Shown in pieces: positions 36,616 to 45,166 of a stretch of 64,000 bases of DNA. The notes under the pieces are model-generated. The model made no database searches. It saw only the letters and a program-made list of their open reading frames with translations, and had not been told where the DNA came from. Position numbers and translations under genes: made by a program. The first letter of the stretch is position 1. Every line of letters begins with the position of its first letter. The stretch is taken from contig NZ_CP040818.1 in NCBI RefSeq assembly GCF_005887635.2, positions 3,440,501 to 3,504,500 on the forward strand, read 5' to 3'. This DNA is from Paroceanicella profunda. GTDB taxonomy: Bacteria; Pseudomonadota; Alphaproteobacteria; Rhodobacterales; Rhodobacteraceae.

Positions 36616-36954
36616 TCAGTCGCGCGACTTCAGCGACAGCATGGGGAAATGCTCGTAATGCCCGACGCCGTTCCTGATGATCGGGTCCCCGGCGGTGAGG
36701 GCGGCGATGTCCTCCCCCTCCGCGATCCGCCAGAGGGAGACGCCGTATCCGCCGGAAGGCTCCATCACGGGCCCATGGGCGACAACGATGCCGCGTGCCG
36801 TCAGGTCGTCGAGATAGGCGCCGTGCTGGCTCATCCAGTCCTGCTCCGGGGGCGTCATCGTGGCCAGGAAATCGTCGCGCGGGGGAATGAACTTGCACAG
36901 ATAGCATTGCATCGGGGCGGCCTCGTTCGGTTCTGGTAAGATGTCGCTCATCAT
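36616..36954 (-). CDS. YciI-family protein
   Basis: A small (112-residue) ferredoxin-fold YCII protein: 'MQCYLCKFIPPRDDFLATM', 'EQDWMSQHGAYLDDLTARG' with the His/Asp pair conserved in the family, 'VAHGPVMEPSGGYGVSLW' and 'AALTAGDPIIRNGVGHYEHFPM'. YciI-like proteins are suspected hydrolases or dehalogenase-like enzymes; function is mostly unknown. Two ATGs in tandem occur at 36954 and 36951, with AAAGGTG upstream. It is divergent from a TetR gene sharing a palindromic operator, so it is probably that repressor's target. Confidence 0.85.
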   Translation of the reverse strand: MMSDILPEPNEAAPMQCYLCKFIPPRDDFLATMTPPEQDWMSQHGAYLDDLTARGIVVAHGPVMEPSGGYGVSLWRIAEGEDIAALTAGDPIIRNGVGHYEHFPMLSLKSRD

Positions 36955-36965
36955 TACGCACCTTT

Positions 36966-36983
36966 AGATGATGATTAGCATCT
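36966..36983. promoter_or_regulatory. Palindromic operator between yciI-like and tetR genes
   Basis: AGATG-N8-CATCT, 18 bp, in an AT-rich patch between the divergent genes. Position and symmetry suit a TetR dimer controlling both directions. Confidence 0.55.
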
Positions 36984-37080
36984 TTTGAGTCAAGGAGGCC
37001 CCACGGAACGCTGCCCTTTGAACCTCCCGGCCCGGGCCCTTACATGGAGTCCATCATCCAATCCGAGGCAGGTGGACAGC

Positions 37081-37656
37081 ATGCGCGTGAGCAACAGGCA
37101 GGCTCAGGAAAACCGGAACAGGGTCATCGACGTGGCCGCGGCCCGCATCCGCGAGCGCGGCATCGACGGCACCGGTATCGCCGACCTGATGAAAGCCGCC
37201 GGGCTGACGCATGGCGGTTTCTACAAGCAGTTCCGGTCCAAGGACGACCTGGTGCTGCAGGCCGTCTCCCGCGCGATCGACAGCGCGACTGCGGAGATTG
37301 ACGCGCGGATCTCCGGGGCGGATGACCCGCTGGCCGCGCTCGTGCGGTTCTACGTGTCGCCGGAGCATCGCGACGCTCCGGCGCGAGGATGCAGCCTGGC
37401 GAGCCTTGCCACCGACACGGCCCGCAGCGACGACCCCGCCCTGCGCGCGCTGATGGGCGACCTTGTCGCGCGCTACCTGTCGCTGCTCACCAGCCTCGCC
37501 GACGACGCCTCGGACGACCCGCGCCGCCAGGCCATCTCCACGCTTGCGGGGATGATCGGAGCGTTGGTCCTGTCGCGCGCCGTGCCGGACCCCGCGCTTT
37601 CCGACGAGATCCTGCAGGTGGTGGCGGAGGATCTGTCGCATGGTCGCGAGGGCTGA
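37081..37656 (+). CDS. TetR-family transcriptional regulator
   Basis: A 191-residue repressor. The N-terminal HTH is seen in 'VIDVAAARIRERGIDGTGIADLMKAAGLTHGGFYKQFRSKDDL' region (residues about 15-60), with the recognition helix 'LTHGGFYKQF' typical of the AcrR/NemR-like subgroup, followed by 'GCSLASLATDTAR' in the ligand domain. A Cys at about residue 103 precedes that stretch, as in electrophile-sensing NemR relatives. The ATG at 37081 has an AGGTGG site. It is divergent from the YciI-like gene. Confidence 0.92.
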   Translation: MRVSNRQAQENRNRVIDVAAARIRERGIDGTGIADLMKAAGLTHGGFYKQFRSKDDLVLQAVSRAIDSATAEIDARISGADDPLAALVRFYVSPEHRDAPARGCSLASLATDTARSDDPALRALMGDLVARYLSLLTSLADDASDDPRRQAISTLAGMIGALVLSRAVPDPALSDEILQVVAEDLSHGREG

Positions 37657-37788
37657 GACCCCGGATTGCGGGGCTCGCCTGCCGGAGCGTGTGCCCATCG
37701 CGGCCGGACGCCGGCGGCGCCCCGGCCGTTCGGGGGCTGGCTGCCGGCGCGGCGGCTCACAGGTCTCCCCCGCCGTCGGCTTCCGGCG

Positions 37789-38436
37789 CTACTGCGGGTA
37801 GCAGATCACCGACAGGTAGCGGATGGGGAAGGCCAGCAGCGTTTCCGGCCCGTGCGGCGCGTCGGCGTCGAACAACAGGGAATCTCCCGGCTCCAGCCGG
37901 TAGCAGCTGTCGCCGTGGCGATACTCCACCGTGCCCTCGAGCATGTAGATGAACTCGATGCCCTCGTGCTGGAACACCGGGAAGGTGTCGCTCTCGCTGG
38001 TGAGGGTGAGCAGGTAGGGCTCCACCACCACGCCCGAATCCGTGGCGCCGATATGGCCCAGCAGATTGTACTGCTGGCCCGCGCGGGTGCCCTGGCGCTC
38101 GATCTCCACGCCCTCGCCCGCCTTCACGTGCATCGCGCCGCGCGGCTGGTCGAAGCCGGCGAAGAGATGCACGATCGGCACGCTCAGCGCGTTGGAAAAC
38201 GCCGAGAGCGTGCTCAGCGAGGGCGAGACCAACCCGTTCTCGATCTTCGAGAGCGCGCCCACCGAGAGCCCGGCCTTCGCGGCCAGCTCCGAACCGGTCA
38301 TCCGCTGACGCTTGCGCAGCTCGCGGATCTGCCGGCCGATGGCCAGCTCCAGGCTCTTCTCGCGCGTGTCGTTCACGGCATGCGGATTCTGCTCCAGGGC
38401 CGTATTCCTCTTGCGCGTCTCTCTGTTCACCGTCAC
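37789..38436 (-). CDS. XRE-family regulator with C-terminal cupin domain
   Basis: A 215-residue regulator. Residues about 30-85 are a HTH_3 domain ('IGRQIRELRKRQRMTGSELAAKAGLSVGALSKIENG' region) and residues about 110-210 a small cupin ('FQHEGIEFIYMLEGTVEYRHGD', 'YRLEPGDSLLFDADAPHGPE'). This pairing is the PuuR/cupin class that senses small amines or amino acids. The start is a GTG at 38436 with GGAGG upstream. It follows the glx-glnT cluster on the same strand, about 620 bp away, and is the obvious candidate to regulate it. A half-site-like AGGAAAATCC lies upstream of it. Confidence 0.88.
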   Translation of the reverse strand: MTVNRETRKRNTALEQNPHAVNDTREKSLELAIGRQIRELRKRQRMTGSELAAKAGLSVGALSKIENGLVSPSLSTLSAFSNALSVPIVHLFAGFDQPRGAMHVKAGEGVEIERQGTRAGQQYNLLGHIGATDSGVVVEPYLLTLTSESDTFPVFQHEGIEFIYMLEGTVEYRHGDSCYRLEPGDSLLFDADAPHGPETLLAFPIRYLSVICYPQ

Positions 38437-39053
38437 CAACCGGGCACCTCCGTCGCTGCTCTGTCGCTGCCAGATAGGAAAATCCACGGGAGTCGGAAAG
38501 CCGTAGTCATAGGCGCTTCGCGGCCGGCATGACAATGCTGCCGGGGCGCAGCGCCCCGGCCCGCGGGGGCCGGCGGCTCGGCGGCACGGGGCAGCCCGGC
38601 GCGGTGGCCGAACGGCACCCGGGCGCCGCCCCCTCCCTTCTTGCGCCACGCCGAAGCGCGCGCTGAAATGCGCCTGCACCTGCGCTGCCGCCGGCTTCAC
38701 GAGCGGTGCCGCCCGCGCCGTCCCCGCGGGCCCGCCGGGGAAGACGCCCCCCTCCGGCACAAGCCCCATCGCCCGCAGCATCCCGGCCGGCGGCCGGACC
38801 GACACCGCCACCTGCCGGTCCGCCCCGTCGGTGCCGAAGGCGCGGATGGCCCCGTCGCGCCGCGGCGTCGGGGCCGCTCACCGAGGGTAGTCCCGCCGGG
38901 GCCGGAGACGCGAAGGCCGATCGTGGCCCGCCCTGCCGCGCAGGCCGCAGATGTTCCCTGCACGATCGCCGATGCTGCCGGCAGCGCCCGCGGGCATCGG
39001 GACGGCGCTCACGCCTCATCGGCGGGCCCTGCACGCATGCGCACGGGGTGCAC
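38437..39053. other. Gap with no supported gene
   Basis: About 615 bp between glnT and the XRE-cupin gene. Open frames here are arginine- and proline-rich and have no ribosome sites or recognisable domains. The 5' region of the XRE gene, including GATAGGAAAATCC near 38474-38486, is inside it. Confidence 0.4.
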
Positions 39054-40364
39054 TCACACATCCAGCGTGTTCGCCCGCTCCCAGTCGGAGAAATGCGCCG
39101 TGTAGGAGCCCCATTCCTGCAGCTTCAACTTCATGTAGGAGGCGGAGAACCCCTTGCCCATCAGCGCCTTCAGCGCGCCGTCCGCGTCATAGGCCCGGAT
39201 GGCGTCGAGCAGGTTCAGCGGCAGCTTCGGCGCGTCGGTCACGCTGTGGCCCTCGGCGTACATGTCGATGTCGTGGCGCGGGCCGGGGTCGGCCTCGCTG
39301 CGCAGGCCCGAGAGGCCGGCGGCGATGATCACCGCCTGCAGCAGGTAGGGGTTCGCCGCGCCGTCGGGCAGGCGCAGCTCGAAGCGCCCCGCCCCGGGCA
39401 CGCGCACCATGTGGGTGCGGTTGTTGCCGGTCCAGGTGACGGAATTCGGCGCCCATGTGGCGCCCGAGACCGTGCGCGGCGCGTTGATGCGCTTGTAGGA
39501 ATTCACCGTGGGATTGGTGATGGCGGCCAGCGCCCCGGCGTGCTTCATGATGCCGCCGAGGAAATGCCGCCCCGCGTCCGACAGGCCCAGCTCCTTCGCG
39601 GGGTCGGCGAAGGCATTCACCTTCGCTTCCGCATCCCACACCGAGATGTGCGTGTGGCAGCCGTTGCCGGTGAGCCCCTCGATCGGCTTGGGCATGAAGG
39701 TGGCGCGCAGCCCGTGCTTCTCGGCCACCGACTTCACCATGAACTTGAAGAAACTGTGCCGGTCCGCGGTCACCAGCGCATCGGCATAGTCCCAGTTCAT
39801 CTCGAACTGGCCGTTCGCGTCCTCGTGGTCGTTCTGGTAGGCGCCCCAGCCGAGCGCCAGCATGTAGTCGCAGATCTCGGCGATCACGTCGTAGCGGCGC
39901 ATCACCGCCTGCTGGTCGTAGCAGGGCTTCTCGGCGGTGTCATAGGCGTCCGATATCGCGTCGCCCTCGGGCGTGAGCAGGAAGAACTCCGCCTCCACGC
40001 CGGTCTTCACCCGCAAGCCCTCCGCCGCCGCCTCCGCCACCAGCCGGCGCAGCACGTTGCGCGGCGCCTGCTCCACCGCCTCGCCCGCCATCACGCAATC
40101 GGCCGGCACCCAGGCCACCTCCGGCTTCCAGGGCAGCTGGATGACGGCGGCCGCATCGGGCACCGCCAGCATGTCGGGGTGGGCGGGCGTGAGGTCCAGC
40201 CAGGTGGCGAAGCCGGCAAAGCCCGCGCCGTCGGCCTGCATGCCCGCGATGGCCTGCGCCGGCACCAGCTTGGCACGCTGGCCGCCGAACAGGTCGGTGT
40301 AGGAGATCATGAAGTACTTCACGCCGGTCTCGGCAGCGAAAGCGGTGAGGTCGCGCGTCTGCAT
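39054..40364 (-). CDS. glnT: GlnT-type glutamine synthetase/gamma-glutamylmethylamide synthetase-like
   Basis: A 436-residue glutamine synthetase-fold ligase that joins glutamate to ammonia or a small amine using ATP. Motifs: 'DLFGGQRAKLVPA' in the N-terminal domain, 'GVEAEFFLLTPEG' with metal Glu, 'YQNDHEDANGQFEMNWDY' near residue 195, 'GNGCHTHISVW' near 260 and 'NPTVNSYKRINAP' near 320. This subfamily (GlnT/GmaS) sits with glxBCD-like genes, as here. Whether it makes glutamine or gamma-glutamylmethylamide cannot be told from sequence. The ATG at 40364 has AGGA upstream; it is last in the glxB-C-D-glnT series, 70 bp after glxD. Confidence 0.9.
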   Translation of the reverse strand: MQTRDLTAFAAETGVKYFMISYTDLFGGQRAKLVPAQAIAGMQADGAGFAGFATWLDLTPAHPDMLAVPDAAAVIQLPWKPEVAWVPADCVMAGEAVEQAPRNVLRRLVAEAAAEGLRVKTGVEAEFFLLTPEGDAISDAYDTAEKPCYDQQAVMRRYDVIAEICDYMLALGWGAYQNDHEDANGQFEMNWDYADALVTADRHSFFKFMVKSVAEKHGLRATFMPKPIEGLTGNGCHTHISVWDAEAKVNAFADPAKELGLSDAGRHFLGGIMKHAGALAAITNPTVNSYKRINAPRTVSGATWAPNSVTWTGNNRTHMVRVPGAGRFELRLPDGAANPYLLQAVIIAAGLSGLRSEADPGPRHDIDMYAEGHSVTDAPKLPLNLLDAIRAYDADGALKALMGKGFSASYMKLKLQEWGSYTAHFSDWERANTLDV

Positions 40365-40434
40365 GGGTCCTGTTCCCTGTCGTGAAAGGGGCGGGGCACC
40401 GCCCGGCACCCCGCCCTCATTGGTGTCCTTCGCG

Positions 40435-41760
40435 TCAGAACCCGGGCTTGCCGGGGTACCAGTCCGTTCCGGCCAGCGGCACTCTCGCCATGGCCGCCGC
40501 CTCCATCGTCAGCGCGCAGAGGTCCTCCGGCTCCAGGTTGTGCACGTGGCTCTTGCCGCAGGCCCGCGCGATGGTCTGGCATTCCAGCGTCATCACCGCG
40601 AGGTAGTTGCGCAGGCGCCGGCCGGCCGCCACGGGGTCGAGCCGCTGCATCAGCTCGGGGTCCTGGGTGGTGATGCCGGCGGGGTCGCGGCCCTCGTGCC
40701 AGTCGTCATAGGCGCCCGCCGTGGTGCCGAGGGCGCGGTACTCCTCCTCCCATTTCGGGTCATTGTCCCCCAGCGCGATGAGCGCGGCGGTGCCGATGGC
40801 CACCGCATCCGCCCCCAGTGCCAGCGCCTTCGCCACGTCGGCGCCCGAGCGGATGCCGCCCGAGACCACCAGCTGCACCTCCCGGTGCAGCCCGAGGTCC
40901 TGCAGCGCCTGCACCGCGGGGCGGATGCAGGCCAGCGTCGGCTGGCCCACGTGCTCGATGAACACGTCCTGCGTGGCCGCGGTGCCGCCCTGCATGCCGT
41001 CGAGCACCACCACGTCGGCGCCCGCCTTCACCGCCAGCGCGGTGTCGTAATAGGGCCGCGCGCCGCCCAGCTTCACGTAGATCGGCTTCTCCCAGCCGGT
41101 GATCTCGCGCAGCTCGAGGATCTTGATCTCGAGGTCGTCCGGCCCGGTCCAGTCCGGGTGGCGGCAGGCCGAGCGCTGGTCGATGCCCACCGGCAGGTCG
41201 CGCATGCCGGCCACCCGCTCGGTGATCTTCTGGCCCAGCAGCATGCCTCCGCCGCCGGGCTTGGCCCCTTGCCCCACCACGATCTCGATCGCATCCGCCC
41301 GGCGCAGATCGTCCGGGTTCATCCCGTAGCGCGAAGGCAGGTACTGGTAGACGAGCGTCGCCGAATGCCCGCGCTCCTCCTCGGTCATGCCGCCATCACC
41401 CGTGGTGGTGGAGGTGCCGGCGGCCGTGGCCCCGCGCCCCAGCGCCTCCTTCGCATCGCCCGACAGCGCGCCGAAGGACATGCCGGCGATGGTCACCGGG
41501 ATCTTCAGCTCCACCGGCTTCTTCGCAAACCGCGTGCCCAGCGTGACCGAGGTGCCGCAGGCCTCGCGATACCCCTCCAGCGGGTAGCGCGACATCGAGG
41601 CGCCGAGGAACAGCAGGTCGTCGAAATGCGGCACCCGCCGCTTCGCGCCGCCGCCGCGGATGTCGTAGATGCCGGTCGCCGCCGCGCGGCGGATCTCGGA
41701 GGTCACCTCGCGCGAGAAGGTCCAGGACTGGCGCGGTTCGGTGCGGGGGGTCTTGTCCAT
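40435..41760 (-). CDS. glxD: Glutamate synthase FMN-domain protein (GlxD/MgsC-like)
   Basis: A 441-residue protein equal to the FMN-binding synthase domain of GltB. Seen are 'IPVTIAGMSFGALSGDAKEALGRGA' near residue 95, 'GQGAKPGGGGMLLGQKI' near 170, 'VKLGGARPYYDTALAVKAGADVVVLDGMQGGTAA' region near 245 and 'VVSGGIRSGADVAKALALGADAVAIGTAAL' near 305. With the GlxB and GlxC subunits it would rebuild a three-piece glutamate synthase-like enzyme, in methylotrophs N-methylglutamate synthase. A Cys-containing stretch near the C-terminus ('LECQTIARACGKSH') is reduced compared with GltB's Fe-S cluster. SD GGAG precedes the ATG at 41760. Confidence 0.92.
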   Translation of the reverse strand: MDKTPRTEPRQSWTFSREVTSEIRRAAATGIYDIRGGGAKRRVPHFDDLLFLGASMSRYPLEGYREACGTSVTLGTRFAKKPVELKIPVTIAGMSFGALSGDAKEALGRGATAAGTSTTTGDGGMTEEERGHSATLVYQYLPSRYGMNPDDLRRADAIEIVVGQGAKPGGGGMLLGQKITERVAGMRDLPVGIDQRSACRHPDWTGPDDLEIKILELREITGWEKPIYVKLGGARPYYDTALAVKAGADVVVLDGMQGGTAATQDVFIEHVGQPTLACIRPAVQALQDLGLHREVQLVVSGGIRSGADVAKALALGADAVAIGTAALIALGDNDPKWEEEYRALGTTAGAYDDWHEGRDPAGITTQDPELMQRLDPVAAGRRLRNYLAVMTLECQTIARACGKSHVHNLEPEDLCALTMEAAAMARVPLAGTDWYPGKPGF

Positions 41761-41770
41761 GTCGCGCTCC

Positions 41771-42454
41771 TCAGTAGGCGTCGGCGTTATCGACGTTGAA
41801 ATGGTAGAGCTTGCGGGCCGAGCCGTAGCGGCGGAACTCCTCCGGCGCCGCATCGGCCCCCGCCCGCGCCAGGATCTCCTTCAGGAAGCTCAGATGCTCC
41901 GCCCGCATCTCCTTCTCCTCGCAATCCGCGCCCAGGCTGCGCACCGCGCCGCGCACGAAGAGCCGCGCCTCGTAGAGCGAGTCTCCCAGCGCGTCGCCCG
42001 CGTCCCCCAGCACCACCAGGTTGCCCTTCTGCGCCATGAAGGCGCTCATGTGGCCGATGTTGCCATGCACCACGATGTCGATGCCCTTCATCGAGATGCC
42101 GCAGCGCGAGCTCGCGTTGCCGCGGATGTTGAGCAGCCCGCCCCGCCCCGTGGCCCCGGCGTACTGGCTGGCGTCGCCCGCCACCTCCACTTCGCCGGAC
42201 ATCATGTTCTCCGCCACCCCCGGGCCCACCGAGCCCTCGACCCGCACTGTGGCGTGCTTGTTCATGCCCGCGCAGTAATACCCGGTGGAGCCCTTCACGA
42301 TCACCTCGATGGGCGCGTCCAGCCCCACCGCCACCGCATGCGCGCCGCGCGGGTTGTCCAGCACGAAACGCCCCTGCCCGCCCTCGCGCGCCTGCGCCTG
42401 GAGGGTGGCGTTCACCTCGCGCAGCGCGGTGGTGGCCATGTCGATGGTCAGCAT
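41771..42454 (-). CDS. glxC: GXGXG-domain protein (GlxC/MgsB-like)
   Basis: A 227-residue beta-helix protein matching the C-terminal domain of glutamate synthase. It carries the repeating glycine motif ('VIVKGSTGYYCAGMNKHATVRVEG', 'GRGGLLNIRGNASSRCGISMKG', 'HGNIGHMSAFMAQKGNLVVLGDAGDALGDSLYEA' regions). In glutamate synthases this domain is structural and connects the amidotransferase and FMN sites. It starts one base after the glxB stop and ends 10 bp before the glxD start, so the three are one operon. Confidence 0.92.
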   Translation of the reverse strand: MLTIDMATTALREVNATLQAQAREGGQGRFVLDNPRGAHAVAVGLDAPIEVIVKGSTGYYCAGMNKHATVRVEGSVGPGVAENMMSGEVEVAGDASQYAGATGRGGLLNIRGNASSRCGISMKGIDIVVHGNIGHMSAFMAQKGNLVVLGDAGDALGDSLYEARLFVRGAVRSLGADCEEKEMRAEHLSFLKEILARAGADAAPEEFRRYGSARKLYHFNVDNADAY

Positions 42455-42455
42455 C

Positions 42456-43334
42456 TCAGCGCTCCCAGAAATAGACGGTCGCCGGCTCCGGCTCCCACAC
42501 CCGCGCGGCGCCGATGCCCGGCAGGTCGGCGAAGGCGCGGTACTCGCTGGCGAAGGCCACGTAATCCTCCGTCTCCGCCATCACCGCCGGCTTGCAGGCG
42601 ATCGGGTCGCGCACCACGCCGAAGCCGGTGCGCGTGCCGGTCACGAAGGTGAAGAACCCGTCAAGGTCGCGCAGCGTGCCCTCCAGCGCCTCGCCCAGCG
42701 TGGCCCCCTCCGCGATGCGCGAGGAGATGTAGGCCGCCCCCACCTCCGTGTCGTTCTCGGTGCGGGTGAACACGCCCTTGCCTGCCAGCTTCCGGCGCAT
42801 CTGGTTGTGGTTGGAGAGCGAGCCGTTGTGCACCAGGCACTGGTCGTCGCCGGTGGAGAACGGGTGCGCGCCCAGCGTGGTGACGGCCGATTCCGTGGCC
42901 ATGCGCGTGTGCCCGATGCCGTGGCTGCCGCCCATGGCGCGGATGCCGAAGCGCGCGGCCACCTCCTCCGGACGGCCGACTTCCTTGAAGATCTCCATGC
43001 TCGCGCCGGCGCCCATGATGCGCAGGCCCCGCGCCTCCAGCCGTGCCGCCACATCGGCGGCCTCGGCCCGGGGCACCGTGAGCACCGCATGGGTGTCGAC
43101 CACCCGCACCGTCCGCCCGGCACCGCCGAACTCCGCCTCCAGCGTGGCGAAATCCTCTGCCGGAGTGTCGGACTGCACGGTGATCTTCAGCCCGTCCACC
43201 TCATCGCCGTAGATCGCGATGCCGGCGCTGTCCGGGCCGCGGTCTGTCATGGTGACCAGCATGTCCGTGAGCATATCGCCCAGCCTGGGGCGCAGCTCGG
43301 TCTTCTTCAGGAACAGGCCGACAATGCCACACAT
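42456..43334 (-). CDS. glxB: Class II glutamine amidotransferase (GlxB/MgsA-like)
   Basis: A 292-residue Ntn-type amidotransferase that releases ammonia from glutamine or the methylamine group from gamma-glutamylmethylamide. The catalytic Cys is residue 2 ('MCGIVGLFLKK'), exposed after Met removal. 'MTDRGPDSAGIAIYGD' near 30, 'GIGHTRMATESAVT' near 145 and 'VHNGSLSNHNQMR' near 180 are the substrate-binding motifs. It is the first gene of the glxBCD-glnT operon, preceded by a likely operator. Confidence 0.93.
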   Translation of the reverse strand: MCGIVGLFLKKTELRPRLGDMLTDMLVTMTDRGPDSAGIAIYGDEVDGLKITVQSDTPAEDFATLEAEFGGAGRTVRVVDTHAVLTVPRAEAADVAARLEARGLRIMGAGASMEIFKEVGRPEEVAARFGIRAMGGSHGIGHTRMATESAVTTLGAHPFSTGDDQCLVHNGSLSNHNQMRRKLAGKGVFTRTENDTEVGAAYISSRIAEGATLGEALEGTLRDLDGFFTFVTGTRTGFGVVRDPIACKPAVMAETEDYVAFASEYRAFADLPGIGAARVWEPEPATVYFWER

Positions 43335-43380
43335 GGATGCCTCCGTTGGACTCGGGCGCGGAGAGCCGCGCTCGAAGGCA

Positions 43381-43410
43381 TAACTATCGGGAAAACTTAT
43401 TTCCCTTCAA
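43381..43410 (-). promoter_or_regulatory. Promoter with palindromic operator upstream of glxB
   Basis: On the minus strand TTGAAG (43410-43405) and TAGTTA (43386-43381) are 18 bp apart. The spacer holds GGGAAA-N5-TTTCCC (43389-43405), an inverted repeat standing out in AT-richer DNA. A protein bound there would block RNA polymerase, so the adjacent XRE-cupin regulator is a natural candidate. Confidence 0.5.
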
Positions 43411-43810
43411 GAAATTTAATTGCCTGTCGGGCGCCGCCTGCGGCCAGTGCCCGAACCGCGGCTCCACGCCGCCGACGCTCCCGCCTGGATCACCGTGAAA
43501 CGCGGCACAGGACCAGCCTGCCCTGCGCGCCATCCGCCGACCCGCACACGTTCGCCCCCCGGCGGGACGCAGGTCCCGCCTGCCAAGGAACCGGGGTGGC
43601 GCGCCTGCCCCGCTGCCGGTGGCGCCGGAGTGCAGCCCGCGCTCGGGGAAACTCGAAGCGGTCGGAACCGGCATCCGCGCCTGTGACACAGCCGGAGCCG
43701 CCTTCCCATCTCGTTCCGCCTCGGCGCTGCCTCCCCGGACCGCAAGACGCAGCTGCCCGGCCGGTCTCCCCGGGCCGGACAGCCGTGTTGCACGTGAGGT
43801 GGAGGCCCCG
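43411..43810. other. Gap between glxB and the Hint gene
   Basis: About 400 bp of GC-rich sequence downstream of the Hint-domain gene and upstream of the glx operon. No domain, ribosome site or clear terminator was recognised; open frames have shadow-like composition. Confidence 0.4.
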
Positions 43811-44764
43811 TCAGGCCGATGCAGCCATGGACGGTGCCTGCCCGCCGCCGGAGGCCGCCTCGGCGATCCGCGCCCGGATCGACGCAGGCACCTGCCGACC
43901 GGCCGAGATGCGCAGGCGCGGCATCTCCGGGATGATGCGCTCACAGCCGTGACGGTCGAGATAATCCCGGTAATTGTCGAACGCGCTGCGGCCCACGTAA
44001 TCGATGAAGGTCTCCACGGGCACACCATTGGCCAGGATTTCGTCGTGCAATTCCGTCTCGACATGCCAGTAGGTGAAGCCCGCGGACATCTCGGCCTGGC
44101 TGGTCCAGCGGATGGAGCGGCCGTTCACCAGCGCGGCGGCGTTCACCAGCAGGTCGTCGATGACCAGCGCATGGTCGCCCGACAGGCAGAGATCCCGCTC
44201 CGGCAGGCCGGCGCCAAGCGCACCGGCGGTGATCACGACCGGGCGCATGGCCTCGGGCACGAAATTGGCCATGCCGACCTTCTGGCGGTGAACCCACTTC
44301 ACGGCAACCGGCGCACCCGAAGCCGAGAGCACCATGTCACCCGCCTGAAGGCTCTCGACCGGCCGCTCCCCGTCCGGCGTGGCGATCAGCGTTCCCGTGA
44401 CGAAGCAATTGGCGACCACCGCGTTGTCCTGAGTGTAGTTGGTCTGCCCCACCGCGAGCACTTTCGCCTGGAAATCCTCCGGAACGGTTGCCGGGTCATA
44501 GGGGATGACCAGGTTGCCGCCATTCTGGAAGACGGCATACTCATTCCCGTCAACGGTGACCGTATACCCCTGGTAATGGTAACTCGTATTGTAGAAGTAA
44601 TCCTCGCCGATATCGATGTTTCCGTCATCGTTCACATCGACAACATCCGCATCCAGGGAAACTTCCGAGGCACTTGTGAAGACCTGATACGTCCCCGTTT
44701 CATCCGTCACCTGCGATACGCCGCCAAGGCTCAGGTGCTCGTTCGTTGCTGTGTATGTAACCAT
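43811..44764 (-). CDS. Hint-domain protein
   Basis: A 317-residue protein. Residues 1-115 are acidic, rich in Asp, Asn, Thr and Tyr, with a Ca-binding-like 'DVNDDGNIDIGED' segment. From Cys120 ('ANCFVTGTLIATPDGERPVESLQAGDMVL' region) begins a Hedgehog/intein (Hint) domain, with 'LCLSGDHALVIDDLLVNAAALVNG' providing the block-B-like His. This 'Hint_2' type is common in Rhodobacteraceae; Cys120 could carry out N-S acyl shift and self-cleavage, releasing the acidic N-terminal part. The N-terminal part has no classical signal peptide, which suggests type I-like export or none. Its codon use is less GC-biased in the N-terminal half. Confidence 0.85.
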   Translation of the reverse strand: MVTYTATNEHLSLGGVSQVTDETGTYQVFTSASEVSLDADVVDVNDDGNIDIGEDYFYNTSYHYQGYTVTVDGNEYAVFQNGGNLVIPYDPATVPEDFQAKVLAVGQTNYTQDNAVVANCFVTGTLIATPDGERPVESLQAGDMVLSASGAPVAVKWVHRQKVGMANFVPEAMRPVVITAGALGAGLPERDLCLSGDHALVIDDLLVNAAALVNGRSIRWTSQAEMSAGFTYWHVETELHDEILANGVPVETFIDYVGRSAFDNYRDYLDRHGCERIIPEMPRLRISAGRQVPASIRARIAEAASGGGQAPSMAASA

Positions 44765-45115
44765 CTGAAAGCTTCCCTGTTTACGACATTTACGCGGGAT
44801 TTACGCGGGCTCCGGGCATGCCCGGACGGCATGGGGCCTGAACACAATGGAGATACAGAATTTAACGGAGAACAAAATCTGTTCAACAAAGTAATTGTCG
44901 TATTTCAGGGCCTCTTGAACTCGAATTTTGTCATTATTGAGGCCGAATTAAGGCAATCGCACAGGCATAGGGGAAAACTCTGCCCGGAGACGGTGCGCTC
45001 TTCAGGTGACGCTGAATGCCGGTGGCGTGGGATGGATGTGCGGGGTGCCGAAAGACGGGGCCGCGCCATACGGGCCGTGTCCGGCCTGTGCCCGGCTGCG
45101 GTGCCGGCCCGAACG
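44765..45115. other. Relatively AT-rich leader region of the Hint gene
   Basis: About 350 bp. The part 44840-44960 is clearly less GC-rich than the rest of the window and likely holds the Hint gene's promoter on the minus strand. An imperfect direct repeat 'TTTACG' occurs at about 44780 and 44790. No gene is supported. Confidence 0.4.
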
Positions 45116-45147
45116 AAAAAGGCCCCTTCCCGGTGGGAGGGGGCCTC
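45116..45147 (-). terminator. Rho-independent terminator of rpoH
   Basis: AGGCCCC and GGGGCCT arms (45146-45140 and 45126-45120 on the minus strand) are followed by five T. It lies about 20 bp after the rpoH stop. Confidence 0.88.
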
Positions 45148-45166
45148 TCGGGGAGGGGCCCCGCGG

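Noticed and set aside
37789..38811. N-terminal extension of the XRE-cupin regulator to 38811
   Set aside because: The extra residues are low-complexity and Arg/Pro-rich; the GTG at 38436 has the right ribosome site and family-like start.
44840..44960. Insertion sequence or prophage remnant in the AT-richer patch before the Hint gene
   Set aside because: No transposase, terminal inverted repeats or target duplication was seen; a promoter region explains it.
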